Origin: Streptomyces sp. NBC_01224
Lineage (GTDB): Bacteria; Actinomycetota; Actinomycetes; Streptomycetales; Streptomycetaceae
Assembly (NCBI RefSeq): GCF_036002945.1
Contig: NZ_CP108529.1
Span: forward strand, 8,365,001 to 8,429,000
Direction of reading: 5' to 3'
Length of the DNA: 64,000 nucleotides
Shown one piece after another: positions 16,602 to 25,858 of this stretch. The number at the start of each line of letters is the position of its first letter. Positions within the stretch are counted from its first letter, which is position 1. The notes below the pieces were generated by a model. The model was given only the letters and a program-made list of their open reading frames with translations, had not been told where the DNA came from and searched no databases. The translations under genes were made by a program, and so were the position numbers.

Positions 16602-17528
16602 GTGATCCAACAGCACACGGAGTACGACGTCTTGGTGGTCGGAGGCAGCGGGGTGGACACCATTGTCCGCGTCGACTCCCTGCCGGTACCGCTCGCCGAC
16701 TCGGTCCATGTCGGGCCGATCGAGGAGTGGCCCGGCCACACCGGAGGGAATGTGGCCCTCGGTGCCCGGGCGCTCGGCCTGAAGGTCGCGCTGCTCGACT
16801 GCATCGGCGACGACTTGACGGGCGCGCAGGTGCGCCGGCGGCTGGCCGAGGGGGACGTGGAGTTCGCCCCGCTGATCTCGGCGGCGGGCACCCGCCGCGC
16901 GGTCAACCTGGTGGACGCGACCGGACGCCGGATGTCCTTCTACGATGCCCGCGACCCGGCCGATCTGCGGATGCCCCGGGACTTCTACCTTCCCCGGCTG
17001 CGGCGCACCCGCCACGTCCACCTCTCCATCATGAATTTCGCGCGCTTCCTCTACGGGGACATCGAGGATCTCGGTGTCCCCGTCTCCACGGATCTGCACG
17101 ACTGGGACGGACTCGCCGACCACCACCGGGAGTTCGCGCTCCGCTCCGACCTCGTCTTCCTCAGTGCGGCGGGCGCGGGCCAGGACGCCACCGCCCTGAT
17201 GCGGGAGATCCTCCGCGAGGGCCGCGCGGACACCGTCGTCGTCACGGCGGGCGCAGACGGCTCCTACGTCCTCACCCGGAACGGCGGCTCGGTCCCGCAC
17301 CACATTCCGGCGACCGTTCCGCCCGCACCAGTGGTGGATTCCAACGGCGCGGGTGATGCCTTCGTCTGCGGCTTCCTCTACGGGAGACTCGCGGGCCGGG
17401 ACGCCCTGGAATGCGCCCGCCTGGGTGCGGTGGCGGGCGCCCATGCCTGCACGGCTCCGGGTTCCACCGCCCTCATCACCCAGGAGGCCCTCCTGGCGTC
17501 GGATCACGTCCGGAGCAGGAGTCAGTAG
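16602..17528 (+). CDS. PfkB-family carbohydrate kinase
   Basis: 308 residues from GTG 16602, with a weak GAGGCGG upstream. The N-terminal PfkB signature is GHTGGNVALGARALG (G-G-N contacting sugar), and the C-terminal signature is DSNGAGDAFVCGFLYG with the catalytic Asp and anion hole of GAGD. The usual DTxGAGD has Ser-Asn in place of Thr-x. The family phosphorylates ribose, fructose, adenosine, 2-keto-3-deoxygluconate and others; the substrate is not clear. It stands alone between dnaE and a convergent methyltransferase. Confidence 0.88.
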   Translation: MIQQHTEYDVLVVGGSGVDTIVRVDSLPVPLADSVHVGPIEEWPGHTGGNVALGARALGLKVALLDCIGDDLTGAQVRRRLAEGDVEFAPLISAAGTRRAVNLVDATGRRMSFYDARDPADLRMPRDFYLPRLRRTRHVHLSIMNFARFLYGDIEDLGVPVSTDLHDWDGLADHHREFALRSDLVFLSAAGAGQDATALMREILREGRADTVVVTAGADGSYVLTRNGGSVPHHIPATVPPAPVVDSNGAGDAFVCGFLYGRLAGRDALECARLGAVAGAHACTAPGSTALITQEALLASDHVRSRSQ

Positions 17529-17652
17529 ACCTCCGGGCGGGCCAGGACGCCGCGGGCAGCGACCCACTTCACACGTTGCCCGCGGCGGCAACCGAAACGA
17601 TGAAGCGGAACGCCTGGGCTCCGGGACTCCGGGCGGCGAAGCCCGGCGCGCG

Positions 17653-17668
17653 GCCGGCGTCCGCCGGC
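17653..17668. terminator. short GC hairpin between convergent genes
   Basis: GCCGGC and GCCGGC around a four-base loop (GTCC), between the kinase and the convergent methyltransferase. Short and without a T-tract, so weak. Confidence 0.35.
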
Positions 17669-17685
17669 AGGGCGACGAGGGCGGC

Positions 17686-18462
17686 TCACGACTCGGCCAC
17701 CACGATGTAGAACGTCATCGCCGCGAGGAAAGGGCCGCTTGAGAGGTGGTCCAGCCAGCTTCGTGCGCCTTCCTCGGTGAAGTACCCGGCGGCGACGGCG
17801 CGCCGTGTGGTGCGTTCCAGTCCGAGGATCTCATCGGCGGCCCGGGCATCTCGGAAGACGGAGGTGACCGGCAGAACCGTGGGCACCGTGAATCCCGCCT
17901 CCGCTGACAGCCGGGCGAGCTGCCTGCCGATGCGGGCGTTACGGATGACCTCGTCCGTGACGTACTGGGTGTAGGCGCGCGAAAAACCGCTGTCCGGATG
18001 GTCGACGGTGAGGGTGTCCCAGTCGGGTTCACCCATGACGAGCCGTCCGCCGGGCCGCAGCACGCGGCGGATTTCGTGGAGCGCTCGGGCGGGGTCGGCG
18101 ATGTGTTGCAGTACGCGGTCGGTACGGGCGCGGTCGGCGGTGCTGTCCGGCAGCGGCAGGTCGTGGATATCGCCGCGCCGGACCGTGACGGTGCTCAGGT
18201 CGCGGGTGCGGTGCTCGGCGGTGTCGACCGTGGCCTGGTCGTGGTCGACACCGATCACCTCGCCTGCCGCGGTGACGGCCCCGGCGAGCGCGCCGAGATC
18301 GGTGCCGGGGCCGCAGCCGAGGTCGAGCACTGTGTGGCCGGGCCGGATTCCGAGTTCGTCGAGCATGCGGCTCTTGTAGGCGCGAGCCAGGTCGGTCGCG
18401 GCAAGGCGGTCCAGGTAGACGACGGAGTCGGGGGCGATGGTCTCGAATGCCGATGACGTCAT
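17686..18462 (-). CDS. UbiE/ArsM-type SAM methyltransferase
   Basis: 258 residues from ATG 18462; a TTG twelve bases earlier directly abuts the GH89 stop and could also start it. Motif I is TVLDLGCGPGTDLGAL, motif post-I VIGVDHDQATV, motif II LPDSTADRARTDRVLQHI and motif III RVLRPGGRLVMGEPDW, all classical for Methyltransf_11 enzymes. The central RVLQHIADPARALHEI resembles streptomycete small-molecule methyltransferases. It follows the GH89 gene with no gap, so they are probably co-transcribed, though no functional link is evident. Confidence 0.85.
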   Translation of the reverse strand: MTSSAFETIAPDSVVYLDRLAATDLARAYKSRMLDELGIRPGHTVLDLGCGPGTDLGALAGAVTAAGEVIGVDHDQATVDTAEHRTRDLSTVTVRRGDIHDLPLPDSTADRARTDRVLQHIADPARALHEIRRVLRPGGRLVMGEPDWDTLTVDHPDSGFSRAYTQYVTDEVIRNARIGRQLARLSAEAGFTVPTVLPVTSVFRDARAADEILGLERTTRRAVAAGYFTEEGARSWLDHLSSGPFLAAMTFYIVVAES

Positions 18463-18474
18463 GGGGCCAGTCAA

Positions 18475-20706
18475 TCAGTCACCGGCAGTCGGAGCGACAG
18501 GCGCCAGAAGGGATGCGCGTACGGTTTCGGCCAGCGCCACCGGGTCGCCCGTGGGCTTCACCGGGTAGCTCTTGAGCTCCAGGTTCCAGGCGTTGTCCCG
18601 CTCGAACCAGTCGATCGCGGCGGGCGGCTGCCCGGTGACCAGGGCCGTGTCGAGGGAGTCCAAGTACAGCGTCCAGCGCTTGGCATAGAAGTCGGAGACG
18701 AGGCCCGACCATTCGCGGTTCGCGTAGTCGCGCAGCCCGCCGGACTCGCTGCCGGACCGATGGCCCCAGGTGGTGAGGACCGAGCGGGCGTCGAATTCCG
18801 CGGCGGACCGCTCGGCATCGGTGCCGCCCCAGGACTTGGCGTCTTTGAGCCAGGGCCCGAGCATGAACCGGCGATCGGTGGCCAGCAGCCGGTCGAGCAG
18901 GGCGAGGTCCTGCTTCCACTCCGTGGTTCGCTGCCGGTACAGGGCGAGGTCCTTTCCCTCGTACGCGGACTTGATCTGCGGTAGCAGCGTACGGCTGCGG
19001 TTGGCCAGGGCCTGTCGGGCCACATCCACCACATCGAAGCGGTACGCATCCGACTTCCGCAGATCGGGGGCGACTTGGAGCAGCTCTGTGAGTGCCTGCT
19101 GCACCGTCGACGCGTCGTATCGCATGGACGACGGGCTCCAGCTGGCCGCTGTGCCGACGGTCAGCCCGGGGCGTGCGGTGAAGAGGCTGTCCTGGGACTC
19201 GCTCCAGGTGCCGGACGGCGTGCTGTAGGGGCCGGTCCGGAGCAGTTCCCACGCCTTGGCGGCGTGCGGGTCGGTGCCGCCGTAACGGCGTTCGGCGTAG
19301 TCGGCGAACCAGGCCGAGTGGTCCAACGGCACGGTGCGCCAGGCGAGTTCGGTGAAGAGTTCGTACGCGACAGGGTTGCCGCCGGTGCCTTCCGGCAGGT
19401 ACGCGATTCCCTGGAGCGCGCTGTTCGGCTTCTTACGCCACTCGTTGAACCGGGCTGTCCAGACAGCGGTGTTGGCCCCGATCGTGGTGTGGCCGCCGAA
19501 GTTGGGGATGGTCCCGAAGGCATAGGGGGCGCCGTGCCAGGCGGCCTCGCGGTCCAGGCCGTTGTAGCGGTCTGCGAGTCCGTCGACGATGAAGAGCCTG
19601 CTCTTGTCGACCGCGTCGATGAGCTGCGTGGAGGGGTTGTTCTGCCAGCCGAGCAGGACCCAGGTGGCACCCGGGTGCGCGGTCTGCAGGGCATTCATGA
19701 CCGCCTTGGCCGCGTCCCCGATGGGCACGTCGCCCGGCCTGCCGCCTTCGTGCAGCAGATCCATCTTGTACATGGCGGAGTCGCCGAACAGCTTGCGCTG
19801 GTGACGATAGAAGGCCTCCGCGACCTTCGGGAACATCTCGCTGCGCGGGTCCAGCCAGTCCGGCCGTTCGAAACCGACCCAGCCGCCCTGCGGGACCACG
19901 GGGCCGGTGGGGTTGCGGTCCGTGAACCCGGGCGGAACCGTGCCGTAATAACCCGGCAGGACCGGCGTCATGCCGAGTCGGCGCAGCCGGTCGGCGATCC
20001 TGCGGCCGAGCGCGGCGCGCTGATCCAGCAGCTTCTCGGTGACCGGGCCGCCGAACCCGGACATGTTCTGCATCAGCCACCACGGCTGGTGCGCCGGGCC
20101 CGGAATCCAGGACGTGAGCTCCTTCTTCGCGTACCCGAACTCCTGGAAGGTGTCGTAGTACACGGCGTCCGCGCCCATCTGTACGAACACCTCGTTGACC
20201 CCGTGCAGCGCGAGGACATCGATCTGCTTCTCGTACGAAGCCCAGTTCCGGTACGCGCCGGAGTAGCCGTCGTCCGTGTCGTTGAGGGCGAACCGGTGCG
20301 GTACCGAGGCGTCCTGGCGGACCGTGCCGACGGGTGCCGGGAGCTTCTTCGGGAGCTTCGACGTGCTGTCGCCCGGCCAGCCGATGTCCACCTCGGCCGT
20401 GTACTTGAGGTACCAGTTGACGCCGCTGAGGAGCACGGCGGGGCTGGTGCCCTGGATGCGCACATGACCCGTGGTCCCGGAGACGGCGAAGTAGTCACCG
20501 GATGCGGGACGGCTCACCGGCACGAGGTCGAACTGCCCGGCGTGTCGGGGGAGGAGGCGGCGCAGTGCTGCCTCCGCCGGTCCGGCGGCGAAGGCGGGCC
20601 TGTCGCTGGGGGCGGCTTCTGCGGGAGCGGCAGGAGTGCTCAGCACCGTGGCCAGCACAGCGAGGGCGGCAGTGCAGGCGACGATCCAGGATCTGAGGCT
20701 TCTCAA
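18475..20706 (-). CDS. secreted alpha-N-acetylglucosaminidase, GH89
   Basis: 743 residues from TTG 20706, chosen because ACGAGG lies 7 bases upstream and the signal peptide (RSLRSWIVACTAALAVLATV, then APAEAAPS) follows at once. It matches human NAGLU family order: an N-terminal small domain, a TIM-barrel with LNDTDDGYSGAYRNW and MGADAVYYDTF, MDLLHEGGRPGD containing the likely acid/base E320, PNFGGH, and YLPEGTGGNPVAYELFTEL with the likely nucleophile E439, then a helical C-terminal domain. It removes terminal alpha-linked GlcNAc outside the cell, e.g. from mucin or heparan-type glycans. It is divergent from a ROK regulator with a palindrome between, so it is probably under its control. Confidence 0.9.
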   Translation of the reverse strand: MRSLRSWIVACTAALAVLATVLSTPAAPAEAAPSDRPAFAAGPAEAALRRLLPRHAGQFDLVPVSRPASGDYFAVSGTTGHVRIQGTSPAVLLSGVNWYLKYTAEVDIGWPGDSTSKLPKKLPAPVGTVRQDASVPHRFALNDTDDGYSGAYRNWASYEKQIDVLALHGVNEVFVQMGADAVYYDTFQEFGYAKKELTSWIPGPAHQPWWLMQNMSGFGGPVTEKLLDQRAALGRRIADRLRRLGMTPVLPGYYGTVPPGFTDRNPTGPVVPQGGWVGFERPDWLDPRSEMFPKVAEAFYRHQRKLFGDSAMYKMDLLHEGGRPGDVPIGDAAKAVMNALQTAHPGATWVLLGWQNNPSTQLIDAVDKSRLFIVDGLADRYNGLDREAAWHGAPYAFGTIPNFGGHTTIGANTAVWTARFNEWRKKPNSALQGIAYLPEGTGGNPVAYELFTELAWRTVPLDHSAWFADYAERRYGGTDPHAAKAWELLRTGPYSTPSGTWSESQDSLFTARPGLTVGTAASWSPSSMRYDASTVQQALTELLQVAPDLRKSDAYRFDVVDVARQALANRSRTLLPQIKSAYEGKDLALYRQRTTEWKQDLALLDRLLATDRRFMLGPWLKDAKSWGGTDAERSAAEFDARSVLTTWGHRSGSESGGLRDYANREWSGLVSDFYAKRWTLYLDSLDTALVTGQPPAAIDWFERDNAWNLELKSYPVKPTGDPVALAETVRASLLAPVAPTAGD

Positions 20707-20774
20707 GGTTTGACCTCGTCCGATGAAGGGATGCGGGGGCTTGCCGAGGACATGGTGCGGACGCGCATCAGACT

Positions 20775-20797
20775 TACTAACGGAGCATTCGTTAATA
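20775..20797. promoter_or_regulatory. palindromic operator between GH89 and ROK genes
   Basis: A 23-bp imperfect palindrome centred at 20786: TA-n-TAACG on the left and CGTTA-n-TA on the right, plus one matching A-T pair inside. It is AT-rich against a GC-rich background and lies between the two divergent starts, as expected for an operator of the adjacent ROK protein. Confidence 0.6.
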
Positions 20798-20898
20798 TGA
20801 GCGGGGTGTGCCGCGGTCGTCAAGAGCGCCGACAGCCCGGGTTCTCGAAGCGCTGGGTACAGTGCCGACAGCACGGTCGGGCAAGGGAGTTGACGCAC

Positions 20899-22152
20899 AT
20901 GCCAGTCCGGAAAGCAGCGGCCACCGGGCCGCACGTCCTGCGCCGGATGAATGTAGCCGCGGTGCTGGCCGCACTGCGGGAGGGGGACACCCCCACCGCC
21001 CGCGTCACCGACCTCGCATCGCTCACGGGACTGTCACGGCCCGCGGTGACCAGGGCCCTGACCGAGCTGAGGGACTGCGGCCTGGTGGAGTTCACCGCGG
21101 GTGCCGGACCGCAGCAGCTCGGCCGTCCCGCCCAGTACGCCAGGTTCCGTGCCGAGTCGGGACATGTCGCCGGGGTCGACATCGGTCCGCACAAGGTGCT
21201 GGTGGTGATCGCGGACCTGGCAGGTCAGGTGCTGGCCACCCATCGTGCGGCCGTGGACAGGGGAGTGGCCGGGCCACAGCTCTTCGCCACCGTCCGCGCC
21301 GCACTGACGGCGGCAGTGGCCGAGGCGGGCGTGCCGTTGTCGAGCCTGTGGGCGGTGAGTGCGGGCACTCCGGGCATCGTCGACCGCGAGCGGGGCGAGG
21401 TGCTGCTCGCTCCCAGCATTCCCGACTGGGCCGGGCTGCCCGCCGTTTCGCTGCTGCGCGACTGGCTGCACTGCCCGGTGTCCATCGACAACGACGTCAA
21501 CCTCGCGGTGCTCGCCGAGCGTTGGCGCGGAGCCGCGGTCCCCGCCGGAGCGGGCAGTGGCGTCGACGCCGGTGTGGGTACCGACTGCCTGGTCTTCGTT
21601 CAGTGGGGGCGGCGTATCGGCACCGGCATCGTCATCAACGGCAGGCCCTACCGGGGCAATTCGGCCGCCGCCGGTGAGCTGGGCTTCGTCGACCTCGTCG
21701 GTGATCCCGACACCCGTCCCGGACCGCGCCCGGCCGACGGCATGGGGCCGTTCGAGCGGCTGGTCGGCGCCGAGGCCATTCACCGGCTGGCCCTGGAGGC
21801 CGGCGCTCCCGTGGGCGACGCCCATGACATCGCACCGCTCTTCGCGGCGGTGGAAGCGGGCGACCGGGCCGCCGTCGAGGTGGTGGAGCGCGTGGCCGCC
21901 CGGTTCGCCCGAGGACTCGCCGTACTTCTCCTCGTCCTCGATCCGGGCAGGGTCGTCATCGGCGGTGGGGTGTCGCGAGCGGGGGACACCCTGCTGGGCC
22001 CCGTGCGCAGGCATCTGCGATCGCACACCCTGGTGCCGGTCGAGCTGAACGCATCGGTGCTCGGCGAACGAGCCGTTGCGATGGGTGCGGTGCGCCATGC
22101 CCTGGACGTTGCTGAAGAACGCGTGACGACAACACACCAAGGCCACACGTAG
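20899..22152 (+). CDS. ROK-family transcription regulator
   Basis: 417 residues from ATG 20899 with AAGGGAG upstream. Residues about 15-80 form a winged helix-turn-helix (VTDLASLTGLSRPAVTRALT); the rest is a ROK sugar-kinase-like domain with VAGVDIGPHKVLVVI in place of the DIGGT ATP motif, IDNDVNLAVLAE carrying the usual Asp, and GTGIVINGRPYRGNSAAAGE. The zinc site CxCGxxGC that marks kinases is absent (that stretch reads VGDPDTRPGPRPADGMG), so it is likely a sugar-sensing repressor without kinase activity. It probably controls the divergent GH89 gene in response to a GlcNAc-related ligand (inference). Confidence 0.88.
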   Translation: MPVRKAAATGPHVLRRMNVAAVLAALREGDTPTARVTDLASLTGLSRPAVTRALTELRDCGLVEFTAGAGPQQLGRPAQYARFRAESGHVAGVDIGPHKVLVVIADLAGQVLATHRAAVDRGVAGPQLFATVRAALTAAVAEAGVPLSSLWAVSAGTPGIVDRERGEVLLAPSIPDWAGLPAVSLLRDWLHCPVSIDNDVNLAVLAERWRGAAVPAGAGSGVDAGVGTDCLVFVQWGRRIGTGIVINGRPYRGNSAAAGELGFVDLVGDPDTRPGPRPADGMGPFERLVGAEAIHRLALEAGAPVGDAHDIAPLFAAVEAGDRAAVEVVERVAARFARGLAVLLLVLDPGRVVIGGGVSRAGDTLLGPVRRHLRSHTLVPVELNASVLGERAVAMGAVRHALDVAEERVTTTHQGHT

Positions 22153-22331
22153 CAGCGAGGGGGCGGACCCGTCCCAACAGCCGGTTTCACCCGGACGGTC
22201 GGCCTGCGTCACCCCGCTGCTGTCCGGGCGGCGCCATCACTGGCCGACACCGGAAACGCTGAGTCCGTCGTGCCTCTCATGGCGCGCCTGGACTGGCCGC
22301 CGCCGGTGCCGCTCGTTGCTGGGAGACCGTG

Positions 22332-22543
22332 ATGGATCTGCACCTGACAGACAAAGTGGCCGTGGTCACCGGCGCCGGCAGGGGCATCGGCCTTGCCGTG
22401 ACACAGGCGCTCGCCAACGAGGGCGCGCGTATGGTCGCCGCCTCCCGCACCCCACCGAACCCCTGTCCGAGCCGGCGGCGCGCAAAGACGTCCACTTCGT
22501 GCAGGTGGACCTCATCGACGGAGGACTGATCACGACCTCGTGA
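22332..22543 (+). pseudogene. truncated, frameshifted short-chain dehydrogenase
   Basis: The reading frame from ATG 22332 begins LTDKVAVVTGAGRGIGLAV, the cofactor-binding T-G-x3-G-I-G motif of SDR enzymes, and continues to GARMVAASRTP. It then shifts one frame: the neighbouring frame reads TEPLSEPAARKDVHFVQVDL, which is the expected next part (the beta 3 strand with Asp). All later parts, including the YxxxK site, are missing. A typical SDR has about 250 residues; fewer than 75 remain. Confidence 0.75.
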
Positions 22544-22698
22544 CGGAAGTTCCCGGCCCGGTACGAGGGGCCCTGCCCACGACCCTCGACGCGGGATGAG
22601 CGTCGAAAATAGCGAGGCTCAGCCACAGAAGAATGCGCTTTTGTGACTCCTCGTGCAGGCCGCAGGATGGCGGAGAACCGGCCTACGGGGGAGGAACC

Positions 22699-24060
22699 AT
22701 GTCGTCAGCCATTGAAACGGGTCTGCTGCCCTTCACTTCCGAGATCAGCCCGGAAGGGCTCGCCGTCGGAGGCGTCCTGCTCACCGAACTGGCACAGCGT
22801 TTGGGAACACCGCTCTTCGTGTACGACGAGGAGCACCTGCGCCGACGCTGCCGGGAGGCGGTCGCGGCCTTCGGCCAGGACAACGTCGCCTACGCCTCCA
22901 AGGCGTTCCTGTGCACGGCCATGGCCCGACTGGCCCATGAGGAGGGGCTGTTGCTCGATGTCGCCTCCGGCGGCGAGCTGCGGGTGGCGCTGCACGCGGG
23001 TGTTCCGGCCGGACGGATCGTGCTGCACGGCAACAACAAGGACGAGGCGGAGCTGCGCACGGCCATGTCAGCCGGGGTGCGGCACGTGGTGGTCGACAGC
23101 TTCGACGAGATGGACCGCATCGAGCTCCTGCACGCCGAGGAACAACTGCCACCCGCCCGGGTCCAGTTGCGGGTGGCGCCCGGTGTCGCCGCAGGCGCAC
23201 ACGAGGCGATCCGGACCGGTGGCAACGACTCGAAGTTCGGCTTCGGCCTCGTCGGCGGAACCGCCGCGGCCGCCGTGCGGCGGGCCGTCGGCTCCCCGGC
23301 CATGATCCTGGAGGGCGTCCACGCGCATGTGGGCTCCCAGGTGCTGGACACGGCGGAGCTCGCGGCAGGAGCCGCGGCCGTCGCACGGTTCGCGGCGGAG
23401 ACAGGGGTGCACCGGCTCACCGTCGGCGGCGGCCTCGGCGTCGCATACCAGGCGGGGCAGACCGTACCCTCGTTCGCCGACTGGGCGGCCCGGGTGCGCA
23501 CCGCGGTGCGCGATGCGGGCTGGGGCGGCGACGTGACAGTGGAGCCCGGCCGGTCCATCGCCGCCCGCGCGGGGCTGACCCTGTACCGGGTCGGCACGAT
23601 CAAGCGGATCGAGGGCGTGCGGACATACGTCAGCGTCGACGGCGGGATGAGCGACAATCTGCGCCCCGCCCTGTACGGCAGTCGCTACGAGGTGTTCCTG
23701 CCGCGACGCCCCCGCGCCCCGCGACCGCTGCGGGCACGGCTGGTCGGCAAGCACTGCGAGAGCGGCGACGTGATCGTCGACGACGCCGCCCTGCCGGCCG
23801 AGGTCGCGGTGGGTGACCTCCTGGCGACGCCGGTCACGGGCGCATACGGATATGCCATGGCGTCCAACTACAACAAGTTGCCGCGCCCCGCAGTCGTCTT
23901 CGTGTCCGATGGCCGTGCCCGCACCGTGGTGCGCCGGGAGACCGAGGAGGACCTGCTGCGCCTGGACGTGGACGAGCCCGCCGTGCTGACGCACTGCGCC
24001 GCCCGGAACCTGTCCGTCCGGGCGGGTGCCGGGGCGGCACAGTGCGACGGCACGGCCTAA
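22699..24060 (+). CDS. lysA: diaminopimelate decarboxylase-like PLP enzyme
   Basis: 453 residues from ATG 22699 with GGGGGAGGA upstream. It is a fold-type III PLP enzyme: the PLP lysine is in NVAYASKAFLC, followed by LLDVASGGEL, LHGNNKDEAEL and FGFGLV in the alanine-racemase-like barrel, HAHVGSQ, VGGGLGVAY, EPGRSIAARAG (phosphate site), and the dimer-contributed site GKHCESGDVI with an AYGYAMASNYNK ending, all classical for LysA. It removes CO2 from meso-diaminopimelate to give L-lysine. A dedicated LysR gene follows 9 bases later. With the D-aminoacylase operon opposite, it could be a second LysA serving catabolism or specialised metabolism rather than the housekeeping copy. Confidence 0.88.
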   Translation: MSSAIETGLLPFTSEISPEGLAVGGVLLTELAQRLGTPLFVYDEEHLRRRCREAVAAFGQDNVAYASKAFLCTAMARLAHEEGLLLDVASGGELRVALHAGVPAGRIVLHGNNKDEAELRTAMSAGVRHVVVDSFDEMDRIELLHAEEQLPPARVQLRVAPGVAAGAHEAIRTGGNDSKFGFGLVGGTAAAAVRRAVGSPAMILEGVHAHVGSQVLDTAELAAGAAAVARFAAETGVHRLTVGGGLGVAYQAGQTVPSFADWAARVRTAVRDAGWGGDVTVEPGRSIAARAGLTLYRVGTIKRIEGVRTYVSVDGGMSDNLRPALYGSRYEVFLPRRPRAPRPLRARLVGKHCESGDVIVDDAALPAEVAVGDLLATPVTGAYGYAMASNYNKLPRPAVVFVSDGRARTVVRRETEEDLLRLDVDEPAVLTHCAARNLSVRAGAGAAQCDGTA

Positions 24061-24069
24061 CCTGACCCG

Positions 24070-24993
24070 ATGCTGAACAGTGCCCGACTGCTCGTCCTGC
24101 TGGAAATCGCCCGCACCGGCACCATCGTGGCCGCGGCCCAGGCGCTGCATCTGAGCCCGTCCGCCGTCTCGCATCAACTCGCCAGGCTGGAGCAGGAACT
24201 CGCGGTGGCCTTGGTGGAACGTCAGCCGCAGAGCCTGCGGCTGACAGCGGCCGGTGCGCGGCTGGCCGAGCACGCACAGGCTGTCGCCGACCTGATGGCC
24301 GTCGCGCAGGACGATCTGCGGGCGCACTCCGAAGGCGACGCCGGGGTACTGCGGCTGGGCTTCTTCGCCTCCTCGGGCCTGGAGCTGCTCCCTCGCGCGC
24401 TGTCCGCCTTCGCGGCCGAACGGCCCCAGGTCGAGCTGGAGCTGATCCTGGGGCAGCCGCACGAGCTGGTTCCCGATCTCGAGGCGGGCCGGCTGGATGC
24501 GGCGGTCGTCTTCGAACATCCGTTGGACCCCTGGTGCCGGCAGGCGGCCGTGGACGTGGAGATGTTCTTCGACGAGCCGCAGCTGGTGGTCCTCCCGTTG
24601 CGGCACCGCCTCGGTCGGCGCACCGCCGTCCGGCTCGCCGCTCTGGAGGGGGAGAGCTGGATCGGTACGCACGGTGGCCACACCGGCGAACCGGTCCTGG
24701 AACGCGCATGTGCGGCCGAGGGGTTCCGGCCGCGGGTCCGCTGCCGCAGCGATCACTACCAGGTCACGATCAACCTGGCCCGCGCGGGCATGGGTATCGC
24801 GCTCGTCCCGGCCCTCGGGCTCGGCGACACCACGGGTGTGCACGTCTGCCGGCTGGACCATCCCCGACTGCACCGGCGGATCGGGGTCGCCACTCGGCCC
24901 ACCAACCGCAACCCGCTGCTGCGGATCTTCCTCGCGGAGCTGCGGTCGGCCGCCGAGGAGATCCGGTCGCTGCTGGAGATGCAGTGGTCCTGA
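24070..24993 (+). CDS. LysR-family transcription regulator
   Basis: 307 residues, full family length. The N-terminal helix-turn-helix is IVAAAQALHLSPSAVSHQLARLE; the effector domain follows, with VLRLGFFASSGLELLP at its first strand and GIALVPALGLGD near the C-terminus. It begins nine bases after lysA on the same strand and is probably co-transcribed with it, an unusual arrangement since lysA-lysR pairs are often divergent. A role in sensing diaminopimelate, lysine or a related compound is inferred from position only. Confidence 0.87.
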   Translation: MLNSARLLVLLEIARTGTIVAAAQALHLSPSAVSHQLARLEQELAVALVERQPQSLRLTAAGARLAEHAQAVADLMAVAQDDLRAHSEGDAGVLRLGFFASSGLELLPRALSAFAAERPQVELELILGQPHELVPDLEAGRLDAAVVFEHPLDPWCRQAAVDVEMFFDEPQLVVLPLRHRLGRRTAVRLAALEGESWIGTHGGHTGEPVLERACAAEGFRPRVRCRSDHYQVTINLARAGMGIALVPALGLGDTTGVHVCRLDHPRLHRRIGVATRPTNRNPLLRIFLAELRSAAEEIRSLLEMQWS

Positions 24994-25012
24994 CCGGCGG
25001 GGCGTGCCGCTC

Positions 25013-25858
25013 TCATCCGGCGGCGCGGCGTCGGGCACAGGCCGCGAGGGTGCGGCCGACGTCCCGGATGGCGTGCACCGCGGCCCGCTGCGTGCTGGGG
25101 CCCAGCGCCGGGTCCCAGTGTGCCACCACCGCGTACGCCAGCCGGCGCGCACCGACGATGACACCGGCATCGGCGCGGACCCCGGTGTCGGTACCGGTCT
25201 TGTTGGCCACCAGAAGCCCGTCGGGCAAGGGGTTCGGGAAGCCGGGGGCGTACGGGTCGTGATCCACCAGGGCGGGGACCAGACCGTGGTCGGAGTTGGC
25301 GCGCATCCACTCGAGCAGCCGTGCGGAGGCTGCCGGGGAGCTCATCGTGCCGCGTACCGCATGTGTCACCAGCCGTGCCAGGTCCCGGGCGGTGCCGGTG
25401 GCGAAGACGGGCGGCACATCAGGGCCCCGGATGTCACGGACCTTGTCGTGCAGTGTGAGGCGGTCGAGCCCGAGTTCCTCCGCCAGCCGGGCCGTGGACT
25501 CGTGCCCCACCAGGCGCAGCAGCGCGTTGGTGGCGGTGTTGTCGCTGACCGAAGCGGTCAGCCAGGCCAGATCCTCGACGGTCCAGCCGCGCCTGCTCAT
25601 CCGGCGCAGCAGCCCGGTGCCGTCCGCCATGTCCTCGTCCAGGACTTCGACGGGCCGGTCGGCGAGCAGCTCACCGGTGTCCAGTCGGCGTGAGACCTCG
25701 GCGAGCAGCAGCAGCTTCGAGGCGGACGCGACCGGCAGCACGATGCGGTCGTGGACCCCCACCGTCTCGCCGCCGTCGATGTCGACGGCGGCGACGGCCA
25801 GGGTGAGCGGCAGCGCTGCCGAGCGTCGCGCCGCCGCGGCCACTTGGGCCAGACTCAT
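25013..25858 (-). CDS. class A beta-lactamase-fold serine hydrolase
   Basis: 281 residues. All three penicillin-interacting motifs are visible: S45-A-S-K48, S105-D-N107 and K220-T-G222, in the right order and spacing. There is no signal peptide or lipobox, so it appears cytosolic, which argues against antibiotic defence. The start overlaps the stop of the D-aminoacylase gene (ATGA), tying it to that operon. A role as an amidase or peptidase on D-amino-acid-containing substrates is inferred from context; no omega-loop Glu-x-x-x-Asn signature is obvious. Confidence 0.85.
   Translation of the reverse strand: MSLAQVAAAARRSAALPLTLAVAAVDIDGGETVGVHDRIVLPVASASKLLLLAEVSRRLDTGELLADRPVEVLDEDMADGTGLLRRMSRRGWTVEDLAWLTASVSDNTATNALLRLVGHESTARLAEELGLDRLTLHDKVRDIRGPDVPPVFATGTARDLARLVTHAVRGTMSSPAASARLLEWMRANSDHGLVPALVDHDPYAPGFPNPLPDGLLVANKTGTDTGVRADAGVIVGARRLAYAVVAHWDPALGPSTQRAAVHAIRDVGRTLAACARRRAAG

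Noticed and set aside
19075..20898. Continuation of the ROK frame far upstream
   Set aside because: That part is antisense to the GH89 gene; the ROK start with a ribosome site is at 20899.
25013..25858. A beta-lactam resistance gene
   Set aside because: The three motifs fit the fold, but no signal peptide or lipobox is present and it is coupled to a D-aminoacylase operon.
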